This document shows, one piece after another, positions 1 through 11,530 of a DNA stretch of 64,000 bases; the first letter of the stretch is position 1; each line of letters starts with the position of its first letter. The notes beneath the pieces were generated by a model, which was not told the origin of the DNA, ran no database searches, and saw nothing but the letters and a program-made list of their open reading frames with translations. The translations under genes were made by a program, and so were the position numbers. Origin of the DNA: Epiperipatus broadwayi (Eukaryota > Onychophora > Udeonychophora > Euonychophora > Peripatidae); the NCBI GenBank assembly GCA_028023455.1, contig JAQFVV010006310.1:1492001-1556000 (forward strand), written 5' to 3'.

Positions 1-898
1 GATCTATACCTTGATGATCCAATGCTTTAATCACTGAAGAAAAGTTTATAGATTCAAATGCCTTTTCATAATCTACAAATCCAAAACATAATGGCAACTC
101 ATATTCATTTGTCCTTTCTATAACTTCTCTCAATCCCTGGATATGATCTCCTGTACTAAAACCACTTTTAAATCCAGCTTGTTCTCTTGGTTGGTGGAAA
201 TCCAATGTTCTCTGTAGACGAGTTGTAATTATCTTGGTAAAAATTTTGTATGTAACTGATAAAAGGCTGATAGGTCTGTAATTTCTAATATCTTCTTTAT
301 CACCTTTTTTAAATATTAATATTAATACTGCATTCTTCCAATCATCTGGTACATCTTTATCATTTAGACATTTGGTATATAACTTTGCTAAAAAAAATTC
401 TATTTCTTCACCTGCTTCTTTTAATATATCAATTATAATTCCACCATTACCTGGAGCCTTTTTCTTCTTCATATATTTAATTGCATGTCTCACTTCTTCA
501 TTTAAAATTCTGGGCAATTCAGAAGATGTAATAGATATAGGAGGTATTTGTTCTTTATTACTATATAATTCTTGATAAAAGTCTTCTATCCATTTCATGA
601 TGTCATCTCTCTTTTTAGTAATAATTCCATCTTTTTTTCTTATTGCAGATATAAATTTCCTACCAATACCAAAATGTTGTTTTACACTCTTGAGACTTTT
701 ATTCTCTTCTACTGCTTTCCTTGCTAGTTCACAGTTATACTTTCTTATATCATTTTCAACTCTTTTCCGCATCATTTTACAAAATTCGAGATATTCAATC
801 CTTTTTAACGCATCATTTTTGTATATCTTCATATTCCTTCTTTTCTTCATAAATTCTCTAGTCTCAGTAGAAATTTTATTGGTCAATTGCTGCTTTTT
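1..898 (-). CDS. LINE reverse transcriptase, N-terminal part (partial at window edge)
   Basis: By hand translation this continues in the same frame as the endonuclease after the TGA at 901-899, and I found no further stop down to base 1. Visible landmarks are KSVKQHFGIGRKFISAIRKK, DIMKWIEDFYQELYSNKEQ, AIKYMKKKKAPGNGG (the KxPG(D/N)G box of RT motif 1), VPDDWKNAVLILIFKKGD, NYRPISLLSVTYKIF (motif 2), REQAGFKSGFSTGDHI and FGFVDYEKAFESI (motif A, holding the first catalytic Asp). The FADD motif would lie outside the window. A single nonsense codon in an otherwise open EN-RT reading frame marks a young copy. Confidence 0.82.
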
Positions 899-1840
899 TC
901 AACCAGCTATTTTTGTTGCAGTTTTTAAAAGTGTATCAGTTATTTTCATATTAATTTCATTCAAATCTGAATCATGTTCAAAATCTACTAATACTTGAAA
1001 CCTATTTGTAAGTTCTAATTTAAATTCATTAGAATGTTTCTGAAAATTAGGAATATCAACTGTAAATATTGTTTTTCTTAATAATTTTTGTCTCTCTAGT
1101 TTTGCATTAACACGTATTTCACATTTTACTAATCGATGATCACTTCCTCTGTTAAATTTATTAAGAACATTACAATCTTGAAATATGTATTTTCTGTTAG
1201 TCAAAATATAATCCAATTCTGCTGTACCTTCATTTGGATGCTTCCATGTCCATTTCCTTTTAACATTTTTCTCAAAATAAGAATTCATAATATAAAGTTT
1301 TTCTTTTTCTGCAAACTCCACAAGTCTATGTCCTCTCTCATTTCTATTACCATAACCAAAATTACCTACAGCACTTTCATCTTTCATTTGTTTACCAATT
1401 CTAGCATTAAAGTCTCCCATAACAATTTTAAAATGTTGTTTACTCTGATCAAAAGCCTTTTGTACATCCATATAAAAATCTTCTACTACTTCATCACTAT
1501 GAGAACTTGTTGGGGCATAAACCTGAATTATCTGCATTTGGTATCTGCTATTAAGTTGTATAACTAATCTTGCCACTCTGTCCGATACACCATCAATCTC
1601 CACAATGTTGTTCTTCCACTTTTTATTTATAATGAATCCTACTCCACTTGTATTTCCAATATTTGTGCCTTTATAGTAGAGTACATGTCCACTTTTTAAA
1701 TCAATTGTCTCTTCACCTTTTCTTCTAACTTCACAAAGTCCAATAATGTCCCATTTAATATAAGACAGTTCTTCTTCTAATTCTTGCAATCTTCCTTCAC
1801 TTGAAAGTGATCTGCAGTTGTAAGTACCTAAATAAAAAAG
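899..1840 (-). CDS. LINE endonuclease domain (RTE-like, APE type)
   Basis: Apurinic-like endonuclease that nicks target DNA to prime reverse transcription. The frame is open from 1840 (a TGA lies just upstream at 1843-1841) to a TGA at 901-899. The landmarks appear in family order: GTYNCRSLSSEGRLQ at the N-terminus (metal-binding Asn), IIGLCEVRRKGEE (catalytic Glu), VMGDFNARIGK (Asp and Asn), GNRNERGHRLVEFA, then SDHRLV near the C-terminus (final Asp-His pair). All catalytic residues I can identify are present. No ATG precedes the domain; the first methionine-capable codon in frame is a TTG at 1789, which is inside the domain, so the true start lies upstream in another frame or is non-canonical. 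In copy 2 the frame continues straight into the RT, and here one A-to-T change (AGA to TGA) ends it. Confidence 0.85.
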   Translation of the reverse strand, partial: LFYLGTYNCRSLSSEGRLQELEEELSYIKWDIIGLCEVRRKGEETIDLKSGHVLYYKGTNIGNTSGVGFIINKKWKNNIVEIDGVSDRVARLVIQLNSRYQMQIIQVYAPTSSHSDEVVEDFYMDVQKAFDQSKQHFKIVMGDFNARIGKQMKDESAVGNFGYGNRNERGHRLVEFAEKEKLYIMNSYFEKNVKRKWTWKHPNEGTAELDYILTNRKYIFQDCNVLNKFNRGSDHRLVKCEIRVNAKLERQKLLRKTIFTVDIPNFQKHSNEFKLELTNRFQVLVDFEHDSDLNEINMKITDTLLKTATKIAG

Positions 1841-2303
1841 TCATCATCAAATGGCAGCCTGGGTCCACAATCAGGGGATTCTTAGCACCCTCTGCCTTCG
1901 GCCACCAACTGCTGCCTTGGTTGGTGACTTTACAGTCTCCTGGGAATAAGGGCCATGATTTATTTTTGTCTGTCATAATTGTATATATATATTGGAAAAA
2001 TATTTATCATTTACACAAGCATTCATTCTGCCTTATCAGGCAACTGAGAAGAAAGTCCATGGTGTTTCTTGATCTTAAACTCAGAGGTAAAAATCCAATA
2101 ACCTCATCATGCTGGCTAATGCATGTTGGTGAGCAGCCCATCCATGTTTATATACTATATGAATAATCACATAGTAATAACAGCTGCAATGACAAGAACG
2201 TATGGAGTGGACATTAAGAATTTGCCCTGCTCAGTTCCTTTAAGGCCTCCAAGAGGAATCAAAGGGTTTCCTTTCAATTAATAGCAAACTCCTTTCTGCA
2301 GCC

Positions 2304-3395
2304 AAAACAAGATAAAAGGAATTATTCTTATACTGCACTTTTAGGACCTAAAGTAAATAATCTATGTATATATAAAAAAATTGATAGAATTTTTTAGTCT
2401 GATAAATACAAAATACATTAGATCCAAGGAACTATAAAGGTAAATGCTACTTTATAGTTAATACTGATTGATAATTTGGAACTAAGCTAAATGTCATTTC
2501 TATCAGATCTATGAAAATTTTTGTAAAGTTGAACTGAATCTCAGAAAAGCAAAATTAACAATCTCAAGTTGAGACCAAAAATAGAATGTCATTTTTATTA
2601 TATGTCTAGTAAAAAAAAAGTATTATAAAGGTTCTCAATAATATCTGGACATATTCTATATGCATAGTGGGTAAATGTACATAAAGTTATTGTAGATGAT
2701 TGCAATAATAATTGAATATTAAATGTGTAATGAAGCCACTGATGATATGGAAGAAATAGGTTGGATATCTAGCTTCAAGAAAACTTAAATGATAAGATTT
2801 TTTAAAGAGAATTCTCAAAATTGATTTATAAACATATTAGAAAAAAATCTGTAATTCATCATGAATAAGTATATCACATAAACAGTTGTTGCAAGTATGA
2901 AAATCTACTTAAATAATTAAGGATGGCAATAAATTTGTAACCTCCTGAGTGCAGACAATTTCTTGCATTAAATCAAATCTTAATGATTAATCAAAGTAAA
3001 TAATAGTTTATTAGTTGATATTGTGAAATTGGTAAATATTTAAGTGTCTCTGTTGGGTGATATATATTAAAATTTGTCTATTTAGAAATTCATTTATAGA
3101 TTCTTTAAACCACCTAACTATTCACAAGCATTATATTAAAAAATCTGTAGAGATTCTAACCAGTAAATAAATCCAAGTATATTTATTATCTCCTTTAAGT
3201 TTGCCACTGTTTTCTGTTTGATCACAACCCCATAAGTTAATAATTGTTGAAATCTACCGAAAAATGCTATAATACATCATAATGACAATTCTAGAGATAT
3301 CATTCAGGTATAATTTTTAGTCACTATGAATCCTTTATGAACTTTCATTTTAGTATTGGTTATTAGAATTTGTTATAATCCTACAAATGGTCTAA
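2304..3395 (+). repeat. left arm of long inverted repeat around Merlin
   Basis: Reverse complement of 5686-6765. The outer ends meet at 'aaaacaagat' (2304) and 'atcttgtttt' (ends 6765). The inner ends are near 'ataatcctacaaa' (3376-3388) and its partner near 5690. By eye the arms differ at roughly one base in twenty, with a few small indels. No coding sequence is visible in the arm. No clear target-site duplication flanks the pair, and the left arm starts exactly where LINE copy 1 ends. Confidence 0.85.
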
Positions 3396-3483
3396 ATAGC
3401 ACTTTCAATGAGACACATTCCAATCTTTGCAACTGTAAAAAAGGACAACAAAATTTGAATGACTGTTATAATTTTTCAAAAAT

Positions 3484-4489
3484 CTTTTTAAAATAACACG
3501 TTTGCAAAATAGTAATTTCCACTAACTTTTAAACTAATACAAATTATATTTTGGTTTATACATCTTTCAATATTTTATAAAAAATGGCAACGCTTCTTAA
3601 AGTCTGGGAATTTCCAGCCACAGAAAAGGAAGCTATTGCGTTTTTACAGGCTGAAAACGTTTTGCCACAGAGCAGAAAATGTTTTTGCGGCAAAGACATG
3701 ACTCTGCATTCTTACTGCAGATGGCGTTTTATTGCAATGCTTGTGCCTGTAAGAAAAGTCATTCAATTTATGAAAGCACATGGTTTGAAGGCTCCAGGAT
3801 CCCCTTTGTGACAGATGTACATCTCCTATAGTACTGGAATAGGGATGACCTTTCAGACCAATGTGCTCATGAAGATCTACAACTGTCCAACAAGGCCTTA
3901 GTTAGCTGGAACAATGGGATAAGGGAACTGTGCAACGAAAGCCTGCAGTCCCATGCAGGACATTAATCAGTGGTCCCAATAAAATTGTGGAGGTGGAAAA
4001 AACCCTGTTTAGCAGGAATAAAAACCATCAGGGATATTTGCTTCTCCAGCAATGGATTTTGGAGGTGTGTGCCATGACACAGGGGATTGCTTTGACATGT
4101 GTGTTCCATGTAGATTTGCAAGCACACTACTTCAAGCCATATGTGACAACATATAGCCAGGATCCACTATATACTCAGACTGCTGGAAAAGCTACAGGAT
4201 GTCTGACCATGAGGATGCAGATTTTAGCAACATGAAAGTCAACCACCACTACAACTTTGTTGACATGACAACTGGCACACACACACAGGTTATTGAGCAT
4301 CTGTGGGAGCTGTTAAAGTGGCATAACAAAAAACAGCATGGCACAGCCCACCAAAACCTCAACAACTATCTAGTGGAATTCATGTGGCGATGCCTACACA
4401 AGGGAGATTTGTTCCGTGCCCTTCTAGCAGAAATGCGTATGCAACAGTTGGATGGCGATTCAGCTCCTGCACAGGTACTTTTTTTGTAG
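3484..4489 (+). pseudogene. Merlin-family (ISXO2/IS1595-like) transposase, broken
   Basis: Relic of the cut-and-paste transposase of a Merlin element, the eukaryotic relatives of bacterial IS1016/IS1595. The start ATG at 3584 opens an N-terminal domain with a Cys-containing stretch (SRKCFCGKDMTLHSYCRWRF), then frame slips. The DDE region follows: SGPNKIVEVEKTLFSRNK at about 3967-4020, GSTIYSDCWKSYR at about 4160-4200 (second catalytic Asp kept) and KVNHHYNFVDMTTGTHTQ then VIEHLWELLK at about 4232-4318 (third acidic residue kept). The first motif, normally close to VEIDE, reads VEVEK, so the first catalytic Asp appears lost. At least two frameshifts separate the pieces, and the last frame stops at 4487-4489. 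Bases 3484-3583 are the probable 5' leader, partly repeated at 8588-8670. The HHYNFVDxxTGxHT signature makes the family call firm; the copy cannot be functional. Confidence 0.85.
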
Positions 4490-5685
4490 ATGTGTTTTAT
4501 AATAATGAAATGGTGTATATTAATGTCTATATTGATTTAGTTTTTGTTTTGTTTTTTTATTTTTTAGAACTCAACAAGACACAACTAACATTGCAGGTGT
4601 TCTTTTTCTTTTTTTAAAATGCTTTTTTCCTCCTTTAAAATGTTTTTTTTTTCTTTAAACATATAAATAAACTTGTTATTTTTACATTAAAATTATCTTC
4701 ACTTTCATTAAAATAGTTTTTTTGCAATTGCGTATCTTACGGCTTGCTTGAAAAGTGTGTGTGTGTGTGCGGGGTTAAATGTTATAATTTTTCAAATGTC
4801 AAATAAGTCCGTTATGTTTTCCGTATAATTTTTTTTTTAACAGTTGAACTGTGTGTGTATATCTCATAGTGTATGTGTGTATTGGCCATATGTAATTTTG
4901 GGGATTACAATGGGAAGCTAAAGGAGTGAAAGTAAATGGTTGACATACAATATCAAGACTGCATTCTTCTTAAAGACAAAATTATTTCCTAAATTCTAAC
5001 TTCTACAATGATCCTGATATCTCCACTATATCTTCACTAAATCATCTAACCCTATTACACAATTAACCTATTGTGACAATAAAACCTAGATCTTAACTTT
5101 TTACTTATGGATTCAGCCTTGCTTGTGGTAACCATAATGAATATTAAAGATATTAATCCACAATTAAAAGTTCACAAACTAATTTTTTTTTTGTTATAAT
5201 CCATTTGCTTTTCAATAATGTACAATTCTGAAACATGCTCAAATTTTGGCTAATTCAAAATAATAGTTGAATGACAGACCAGCAATGGGCATCATTATCT
5301 TGTTTAATTTGAAAAATGTCTCTGGTCTGATTTATCTTTAAGAATTATTGGCTTTGTTATAATTATACATATATTCCAATATTAATACTACTTTCCTGAC
5401 ATTTTCATAATACATCATTAAAACCAAAGATGTCATTATATTTATTTTTTAATTTCACAATGTAGTCAAACCCTAAATGATTACATGCATTTTCCATGCA
5501 ACATTTATGCAAACTATCATTTTTATTCCACTTCTCAGTACTTAACAGTTCTTACAGATTGTATTGTTGACAACTTCTCAGTCTCATTACTTGATCGCCT
5601 ATTTCTCTCTTCATCACTTCCAGCAGTCTACATAAGTAAAGTTCATTCTTTTTTCTCTCTGATATTATATGATCAATCTTAGATT
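4490..5685. other. loop of the inverted repeat downstream of the Merlin relic
   Basis: AT-rich sequence with a short GT microsatellite (4757-4769) and no coding region that I recognise. A short motif, 'gttataatttttcaaa', occurs at 3466 and again at 4781 in direct orientation, so it is not a terminal inverted repeat. The right end of the Merlin element could not be located. Confidence 0.4.
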
Positions 5686-6765
5686 ACGATTATAACAAAA
5701 TCTAATAACCATTACTAAAATAAAAGTTTATAAAGGATTCATAGTGACTTAAAATTATACCTGAATGATATCTCTAGAATTGTCATTATGATGTATTATA
5801 GCATTTTTCGGTACATTTCAACAATTATTAACTTATGGGGTTGTGATCAAACAGAAAACAGTGGCAAACTTAAAGGAGTTAATAAATATACTTGAATTTA
5901 TTTACTGGTTAGAATCTCTACAGATTTTTTAATATAATGTTTGTGAGTAGTTAGGTGGTTTAATGAATCTATAAATGAATTTCTAAATAGACAAATTTTA
6001 ATATATATCACCCAACAGAGACACTTAAATATTTACCAATTTCACAATATCAACTAATAAACTATAATTTACTTTGATTAATCATTAAGATTTGATTTAA
6101 TGCAAGAAATTGTCTACACTCAGGAGGTTACAAATTTATTGCCATCCTTAATTACTTAAGTAGATTTTCATACTTGCAACAACTGTTTATATGATATACT
6201 TATTCATGATGAATTACAGATTTTTTCTAATATGTTTATAAATCAATTTTGAAAATTCTCTTTAAAAAATCTTATATCTTCTAAGTTTTCTTGAAGCTAG
6301 ATATCCAACCTATTTCTTCCATACCATCAGTGGCTTCATTACACATTTAATATTCAATTCTTATTGCAATCATCTACAATAACTTTGTGTACATTTACCC
6401 ACTATGCATATAGAATATGTCCAGATATTATTGAGAACCTTTATAATACTTTTTTTTACTAGACATATAATAAAAATGACATTCTATTTTTGGTCTCAAC
6501 TTGAGACTGTTAATTTTGCTTTTCTGAGATTCAGTTCAACTTTACAAAAATTTTCTTAGATCTGATAGAAATGACATTTAGCTTAATTCCAAATTATCAA
6601 TCAGTATTAACTATAAAGTAGCATTTACCTTTATAGTTCCTTGGATCTAATGTATTTTGTACTTATCCAACTAAAAAATTCTATCAATTTTTTTTATATA
6701 TACATAGATTATTTACTTAAGGTCCTAAAACTGCAGTATAAGAATAATTCCTTTGATCTTGTTTT
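5686..6765 (-). repeat. right arm of long inverted repeat around Merlin
   Basis: Inverted partner of 2304-3395. Shared landmarks in opposite orientation include the stretch 'gttgtgatcaaacagaaaac' and the 'gtatattcttgcacttaa'-type AT-rich segments along the whole arm. With the left arm it makes a palindrome of about 4.46 kb with a 2.3-kb loop. Confidence 0.85.
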
Positions 6766-8587
6766 ACTTTAATATGCAAATTTAATTAAACTTTTTCTAC
6801 CATTATTAAAAATAAATATGTATTCATTAGCTTTTGCAGATAATGTACTTATCTCATGATAAACCAATAACCTTCAATTACTGAACAAGTAATTAATCAT
6901 TTCTCAACTGTATCCAGCATCACATGACTCTCATTTTGATGGTTCTATCATAAAGTAAATAAAGTGACCTATTGCAAAAATTCTAATTAGATTTCAGCTT
7001 TCATTGATAAATCCTGAGCTTGGAAAGTATCTACTAAAAAAGTATTGCCTTTACTTTTCTCAAAATTCTTTCATAATGTTTAGACGTTCATCTCATCGAG
7101 ATATATCCTATACCAAAATTAACAAAACTTTTAACAGCGTAATTATGGAATAAATTAACTCATTGTTAAGCTCTTATAATAAGTAACATTACTTTTACAA
7201 GCTGTGGTGATATTACTAATTCAATAATGAAAGAAATAAACAGCGCACTGGCAAAGACAGTACTATCAGGCTTCTGAATTTTAGGCTATTAAGATCATAT
7301 ATAATTTTCAATGATCATCCAATTTTGACAGGCAATGTCTTCCAAATTATTTACGAGGACTAATAGTTTTAATTTTAACAGTATACAAGCCTAACATAAG
7401 CATCAAACATTCATATCTATTTCAACGGACCCTCATACATTCAGTGTTGCTCTTAATAATTTAAATGCAGTTGACTGCAATGTTTTTTCTTAACCTTTTA
7501 AACAAAACAATCCAAATTTCAAAAATAATTCCTCAATCTGTGTTTGTTTTATAGACCATGACATTTTAAATTCCAACCATCAATAAAGATATTAAATGTA
7601 TATATTTTTTAACCTGCAACTTAAATCTGTGGATGACACTCTCTCACATATCTTGGATTACTGTCCTATCTTCATTAATTTACATCTTGTGTTGTTTCCT
7701 TCAAAACAGAATCTTTTTGCTATATTGTCATTAGCTTTTGCATTTTGCTCTAAATCTTTTTTTTTCTGAGTCTGTATAATATCTTACTTTTGCCACACTT
7801 ATTAAACCTATTATTTTGAAATTTCCTTGTGAGTATATGACATTTTTAGTTATTAAAATGATTCTAAAGTTTTAAATACAACTTCAATTAATATTTATGC
7901 CTTGAATATTTTTACTCAATTTTTACACTGAAGAGAGCTCATGGATAAATCACCACACACTATGCAAACTGCAATTCTCTGACATCTTATTAAGTCTACA
8001 AAGAATACAATGTTATAGGGGTCATACTCTTCAATTTTATGAATCCTATATTTTGTTTGTTATTTCACAAAAATCTGTTTAATGTTTTATTGCTTACACA
8101 CATATTAATTTTAGTAAATTTATTTTTTACCAAAGATAGTAAAACTTGAATGGTTTATAAATTTATTTAGATCTTATATTACAAATAATACATGTATGTG
8201 TATACATAAATTGTACTGTAAACTTCCTTTAAATTTGAACTGAATAGATATTTTAATATATTTAAAGGAGAGTTTGATTTGCTTTCCCTCAAGTAATTTA
8301 AAAATATTTATTGTGAAAGAAACTCTTGATAAACAGATCAAAATCTCTATAAAACTGCAGCATACGGTTTTTAGTTAAAATATGAATTTTAGAAATAGAA
8401 TAATTGTAATAAGAGAAGCACAGCACAGAAACAAGTTCAAAACAACAGATCAGAAAAATTCTCTCGGCTAAAGGTATTGTAAAAATGAATGGATAGAAAT
8501 GAATCATCTTCGAATTATTGTTGGCACGTAACAGCATGCAAATTTCTTCACAACAATCTGGGCAAATTCATTTGGCGACGCTATCAA
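6766..8587. other. unassigned AT-rich DNA
   Basis: No repeat pairing, recognisable coding sequence or RNA gene was seen. The open frames here, such as 8537-8298 on the minus strand, have no family signature. Confidence 0.4.
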
Positions 8588-8780
8588 CCTTTTTAAAACA
8601 TGTTTGCGCAATAGTAATTGAAAGATCTATAAACCAAAATATAATTTGTATTAGTTTAAAAGTTAGTGGAAATATTATTTGAAAGTATAAAAAAAAAGTT
8701 TTACAAACAATCACCTTTTAAAATAACGCAGTTTTGAAAGAAATATTGCCAGACCGATTTTTAGCAGTTTTGAAAGAAAG
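8588..8780. repeat. Merlin-derived scrap
   Basis: Bases 8622-8670 are the reverse complement of the Merlin leader at 3515-3570 (shared core 'aaccaaaatataatttgtat'). The flanking 'cctttttaaaa...gtttgcgcaatagtaatt' at 8588 matches 3484-3520 in direct orientation. The sequence 'cagttttgaaagaaa' is repeated at 8731 and 8766. It could be a MITE or a rearranged Merlin end. Confidence 0.5.
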
Positions 8781-9058
8781 ATTGCAGTAAAAAAGAAGTC
8801 GTAAAAATTACCTTTTTAAAAAAAGAAAAAACATTTTTAGAGAAAAAAAAAAGAGATCGATTTTTAAAAGGAAATAATTTAAAAATACATTGATTTATCA
8901 GAGTGAAATACAATGTAACAGTATTACGTCTGAAAGCAGATTTAAATAGTTGTGGTTTCTAAATTAATCACACCTTCACATTATATGCTATCGATCTTTT
9001 AAGAACATGCATATAAAACAACACTACCAAGCGAGTATCAATATCGCTTATAAACAGT

Positions 9059-9095
9059 GCACTGTTTTTCCATGATACACATGGAAAAACAGTGC
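9059..9095. other. perfect 16-bp hairpin
   Basis: 'gcactgtttttccatg' (9059-9074) is followed after five bases (ataca) by its exact reverse complement (9080-9095). It lies at the left edge of a less AT-rich patch (about 9020-9330). It could be an end of a small transposon or a structured RNA; nothing else supports either. Confidence 0.7.
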
Positions 9096-9238
9096 CACAT
9101 AGTGGGCTAGATTGCTGGTAGATTGCTGTTAGCAGACAATGTAAGCTAGATGTGTTTACCTATGGCTATCAGCGCTACCAAGCAGGCAGAAGTGCTGGCA
9201 GCTACTTGGCATGTTTCTGTGCATATGCATTGTGATAA

Positions 9239-9252
9239 GCGCCACCTAGCGG
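9239..9252 (-). promoter_or_regulatory. CTCF-like binding motif
   Basis: On the minus strand the 14 bases read CCGCTAGGTGGCGC. This agrees with the animal CTCF core consensus CCASYAGRKGGCRS at 13 of 14 positions, which is notable in such AT-rich DNA. CTCF is an insulator and loop-anchor protein conserved across bilaterians. Similar GCGCCACCTAGCGG-type strings also occur inside some transposons, so the site may be part of a mobile element. Occupancy cannot be judged from sequence. Confidence 0.35.
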
Positions 9253-9392
9253 TTGGAACTTGCATCACTGCTTTTGGATCCTACTCTGAATATTTCTGTG
9301 GTTGACATGGAAACCATGCCTCTTGCGACCACATAGGGCGTAAGTTAAAAGTACCATTTCATTATATATATATGCATATTTACAATAAACTA

Positions 9393-10200
9393 TTAAATCA
9401 TCACATGACCACCTTTTTTTGTATTTATATTGATAATATAGTAGCAAATTTCTACATACAAAAATGCCACCTGATGCAAGCTATAGTAATCAAAAGAAAC
9501 TAGAGATTGCGCATTTAAATCCCTATCCAGTGCCTCATAATCCAACATCCCCAGACTACTTTCCAGCTTATGGTTTTCACCAGCGAAGACCCTTGAATCT
9601 GAGTGGTGTACCTGGATCTTTGAATTTAATATACCTTCTAGCATTCACCTTTTAATTTAAGGAGAACTATAAAATTTATGAGCCCAAAATGAACAGTGAA
9701 AGCCATGAGCCAAAAATTAGCCTGGGGATATAGGATGAAAAAACATTGGATAGGAATTAAAATGCACAATCTTCTAACTTCTAATGATTATAGATTGCAA
9801 CTAGGTGGCAATATTATTTGGAAAATTTGCTAGATGATCATACTATGTTTTTATGGTTTAATATTAATGCTAGTCAAAGGATAATTGTGAAAAAAATCTA
9901 GCCATCAATATATATATTGATACTAAACTGGATTCAGAACTATATAAGCAAATTAACTTTGATTGAAAATATTCTTGTTTTCATTTTGTTATAATTAATC
10001 AGAAAGGTAAAAGTTGGGTGCTAGACAGGTACATTAGATCCAAAGATCCAGGTGCACTGCTTTCAGATATTAAGACTCATAGGATGAAAAGGCATTGGAT
10101 AGAGATTAAATATACCATCTTCTAGCATAATGATTACTATAGATTGCACTAAATGGCACTATTATAAGGAGAAATTTGCTATCCATCCATAATACTATAT
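9393..10200. repeat. old foldback copy of the 455-bp ribozyme repeat
   Basis: Diverged relative of the units at 20810-21754 and 39500-40165. It starts with the same 'catcacatgaccac', then a left arm (to about 9690), an inverted right arm (about 9690-9880) and another partial unit (about 10020-10190). Landmarks shared with the younger copies are a 'gcctggggatata' block, 'cattagatccaaagatcc' and the 'ataaaatttatgag' block. The open frame at 9464-9655 is a shadow of this repeat, not a gene. Confidence 0.65.
9546..9595 (-). ncRNA. degenerate hammerhead-ribozyme-like motif
   Basis: On the minus strand the sequence shows CUGGUGA (one change from the core CUGAUGA), a short arm, then GAAAGUAGUC with a GUC cleavage-type triplet. 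This is the position that holds the better motif in the younger copies. The loss of a core residue suggests it is inactive. Confidence 0.35.
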
Positions 10201-11199
10201 TTTCAAAAAATATATAACATGTAAATTCTTAACAATTACTTTCTTCTTGAATGATATAATAATTTTTGAAGGTTATATTTTACTTAAAAAAATTGTCCAA
10301 ATTAATGTTTGATAAGAATTTTTCTATATAAATACGTATGTATGAAGAATATAAATAAAGTATTCATAGTAATAATGCAATTGTAGAGAGTAAAAAAATG
10401 TGAAATACAATAATAGTAAATAAATTTATCAACTTTCTGCTAAAATCAGTAACACGGCATAGGAATCACATTTGTTTTACAAAGCAAACATGATTCTAAC
10501 TGTATAATAAGATAAAAATACAAAATTTAAACTAATATTAAAGTTTAATTAATTGTCACTATCTACAAAAATATTATTAGAAGTAACAAGCATTTATTAT
10601 CAATTTAAAAAACTTATACATTTCTTATGATAAAAAAGAATAGCAAGCTTAACAAAAAATCACTAACCACGAAAAGGTAATTCAATTGATACTTTCATTT
10701 TTATTACAGGAATTATATAAAAAGCTATGTTTTTTTTTATTAAAGTCATTCTAATAATACATAAACATTAATATACAAAAAAAAATTTTTTTTAAAATGC
10801 TAATGAAAATAAAAGATTCAATGAAACATTAAGAACTTTGAATTCATTAATGTCTCTCCATTGAAAATTCAAATTATCCACCCTTTAAAAGCATTACATT
10901 TAATATATTATATCAGTTCAGTTTATATTGTTTAAATTATTAAATAAACTATTTAAAAAGTTATTTTTAAAGATACTATACTTATTTTTAAAAAAAATGA
11001 ACCTAAGTAAAAATCATTTTTACATTTAAAATCTTTATGATGAATAGATGAAAAATATGTCTATATAACTGGAAAAATATGAATAATCATAATATTAACA
11101 AATTTAGGATGCAACTGTAGTTTATGGTTTACGAAAGAACTCATATTTACCATAGTGCTAAAGAAAACTAAGTAAAAAATATCTACATTTAACAAGAAT
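10201..11199. other. unassigned AT-rich DNA
   Basis: Very AT-rich with runs of A and T. No coding sequence, inverted repeat or RNA gene was recognised. Confidence 0.4.
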
Positions 11200-11530
11200 A
11201 TATTAAATAAAATTAAGAAAATAATATATTTTGCAATTAAAATTTATTTATAAAAATGTTATTTAACAAAAAAAAAATACATCAATGACAAATAAAATAT
11301 ATGCAGAAATGAAAATCCATAATAAATGCCTACATTTATTTTTGAATTTACAATATCATTTAAATAAAGAAAGTATATTTTGCAATAAATAATATTTTGA
11401 TAAACAAATTATTTTTACTGCAAAATATAACAATGAATTCAAAAATAAATGCAAATATTTTATTTTTTATCCATTAGTTTTTCTTTCGCTCGAAGTACTA
11501 TGGAGCTTCGAATTTAAACTGCATGTGGCC
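11200..11530. repeat. palindromic MITE-like repeat, copy A
   Basis: Related to 18118-18600. Shared blocks are 'catcaatgacaaataaaat' next to 'atgcagaaatg', then a pair of opposed 'ttcaaaaataaatg'-type segments, and a right end with 'cattagttttt' and 'agtactatggagct'. The internal opposed segments make it a foldback. No coding capacity. Confidence 0.5.

Larger units (their letters stand above)
1..2303 (-). mobile_element. RTE-like LINE, copy 1 (5' part, runs off window)
   Basis: Non-LTR retrotransposon read right to left. It holds a 5' leader (about 2303-1841), an APE-type endonuclease (1840-902) and the first half of the reverse transcriptase (898-1). The rest of the RT lies left of the window. 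The leader can be recognised because LINE copy 3 shows the same sequence at 24290-24795, with homology stopping at the same point, just after a shared 'cagcc'. From 1 to about 1230 it matches copy 2 (13747-14936) with only scattered differences, so the family was active fairly recently. The C-terminal tail seen in copy 2 is typical of RTE/BovB-like elements, whose proteins are often annotated in databases as craniofacial development protein 2-like. Its 5' end abuts the long inverted repeat that begins at 2304. Confidence 0.88.

Noticed and set aside
1136-1567. 143-residue plus-strand open frame
   Set aside because: Antisense shadow of the LINE endonuclease.
9464-9655. 63-residue open frame with many Pro and Tyr
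   Set aside because: It lies wholly inside the foldback repeat and is not conserved as a frame in the other copies.
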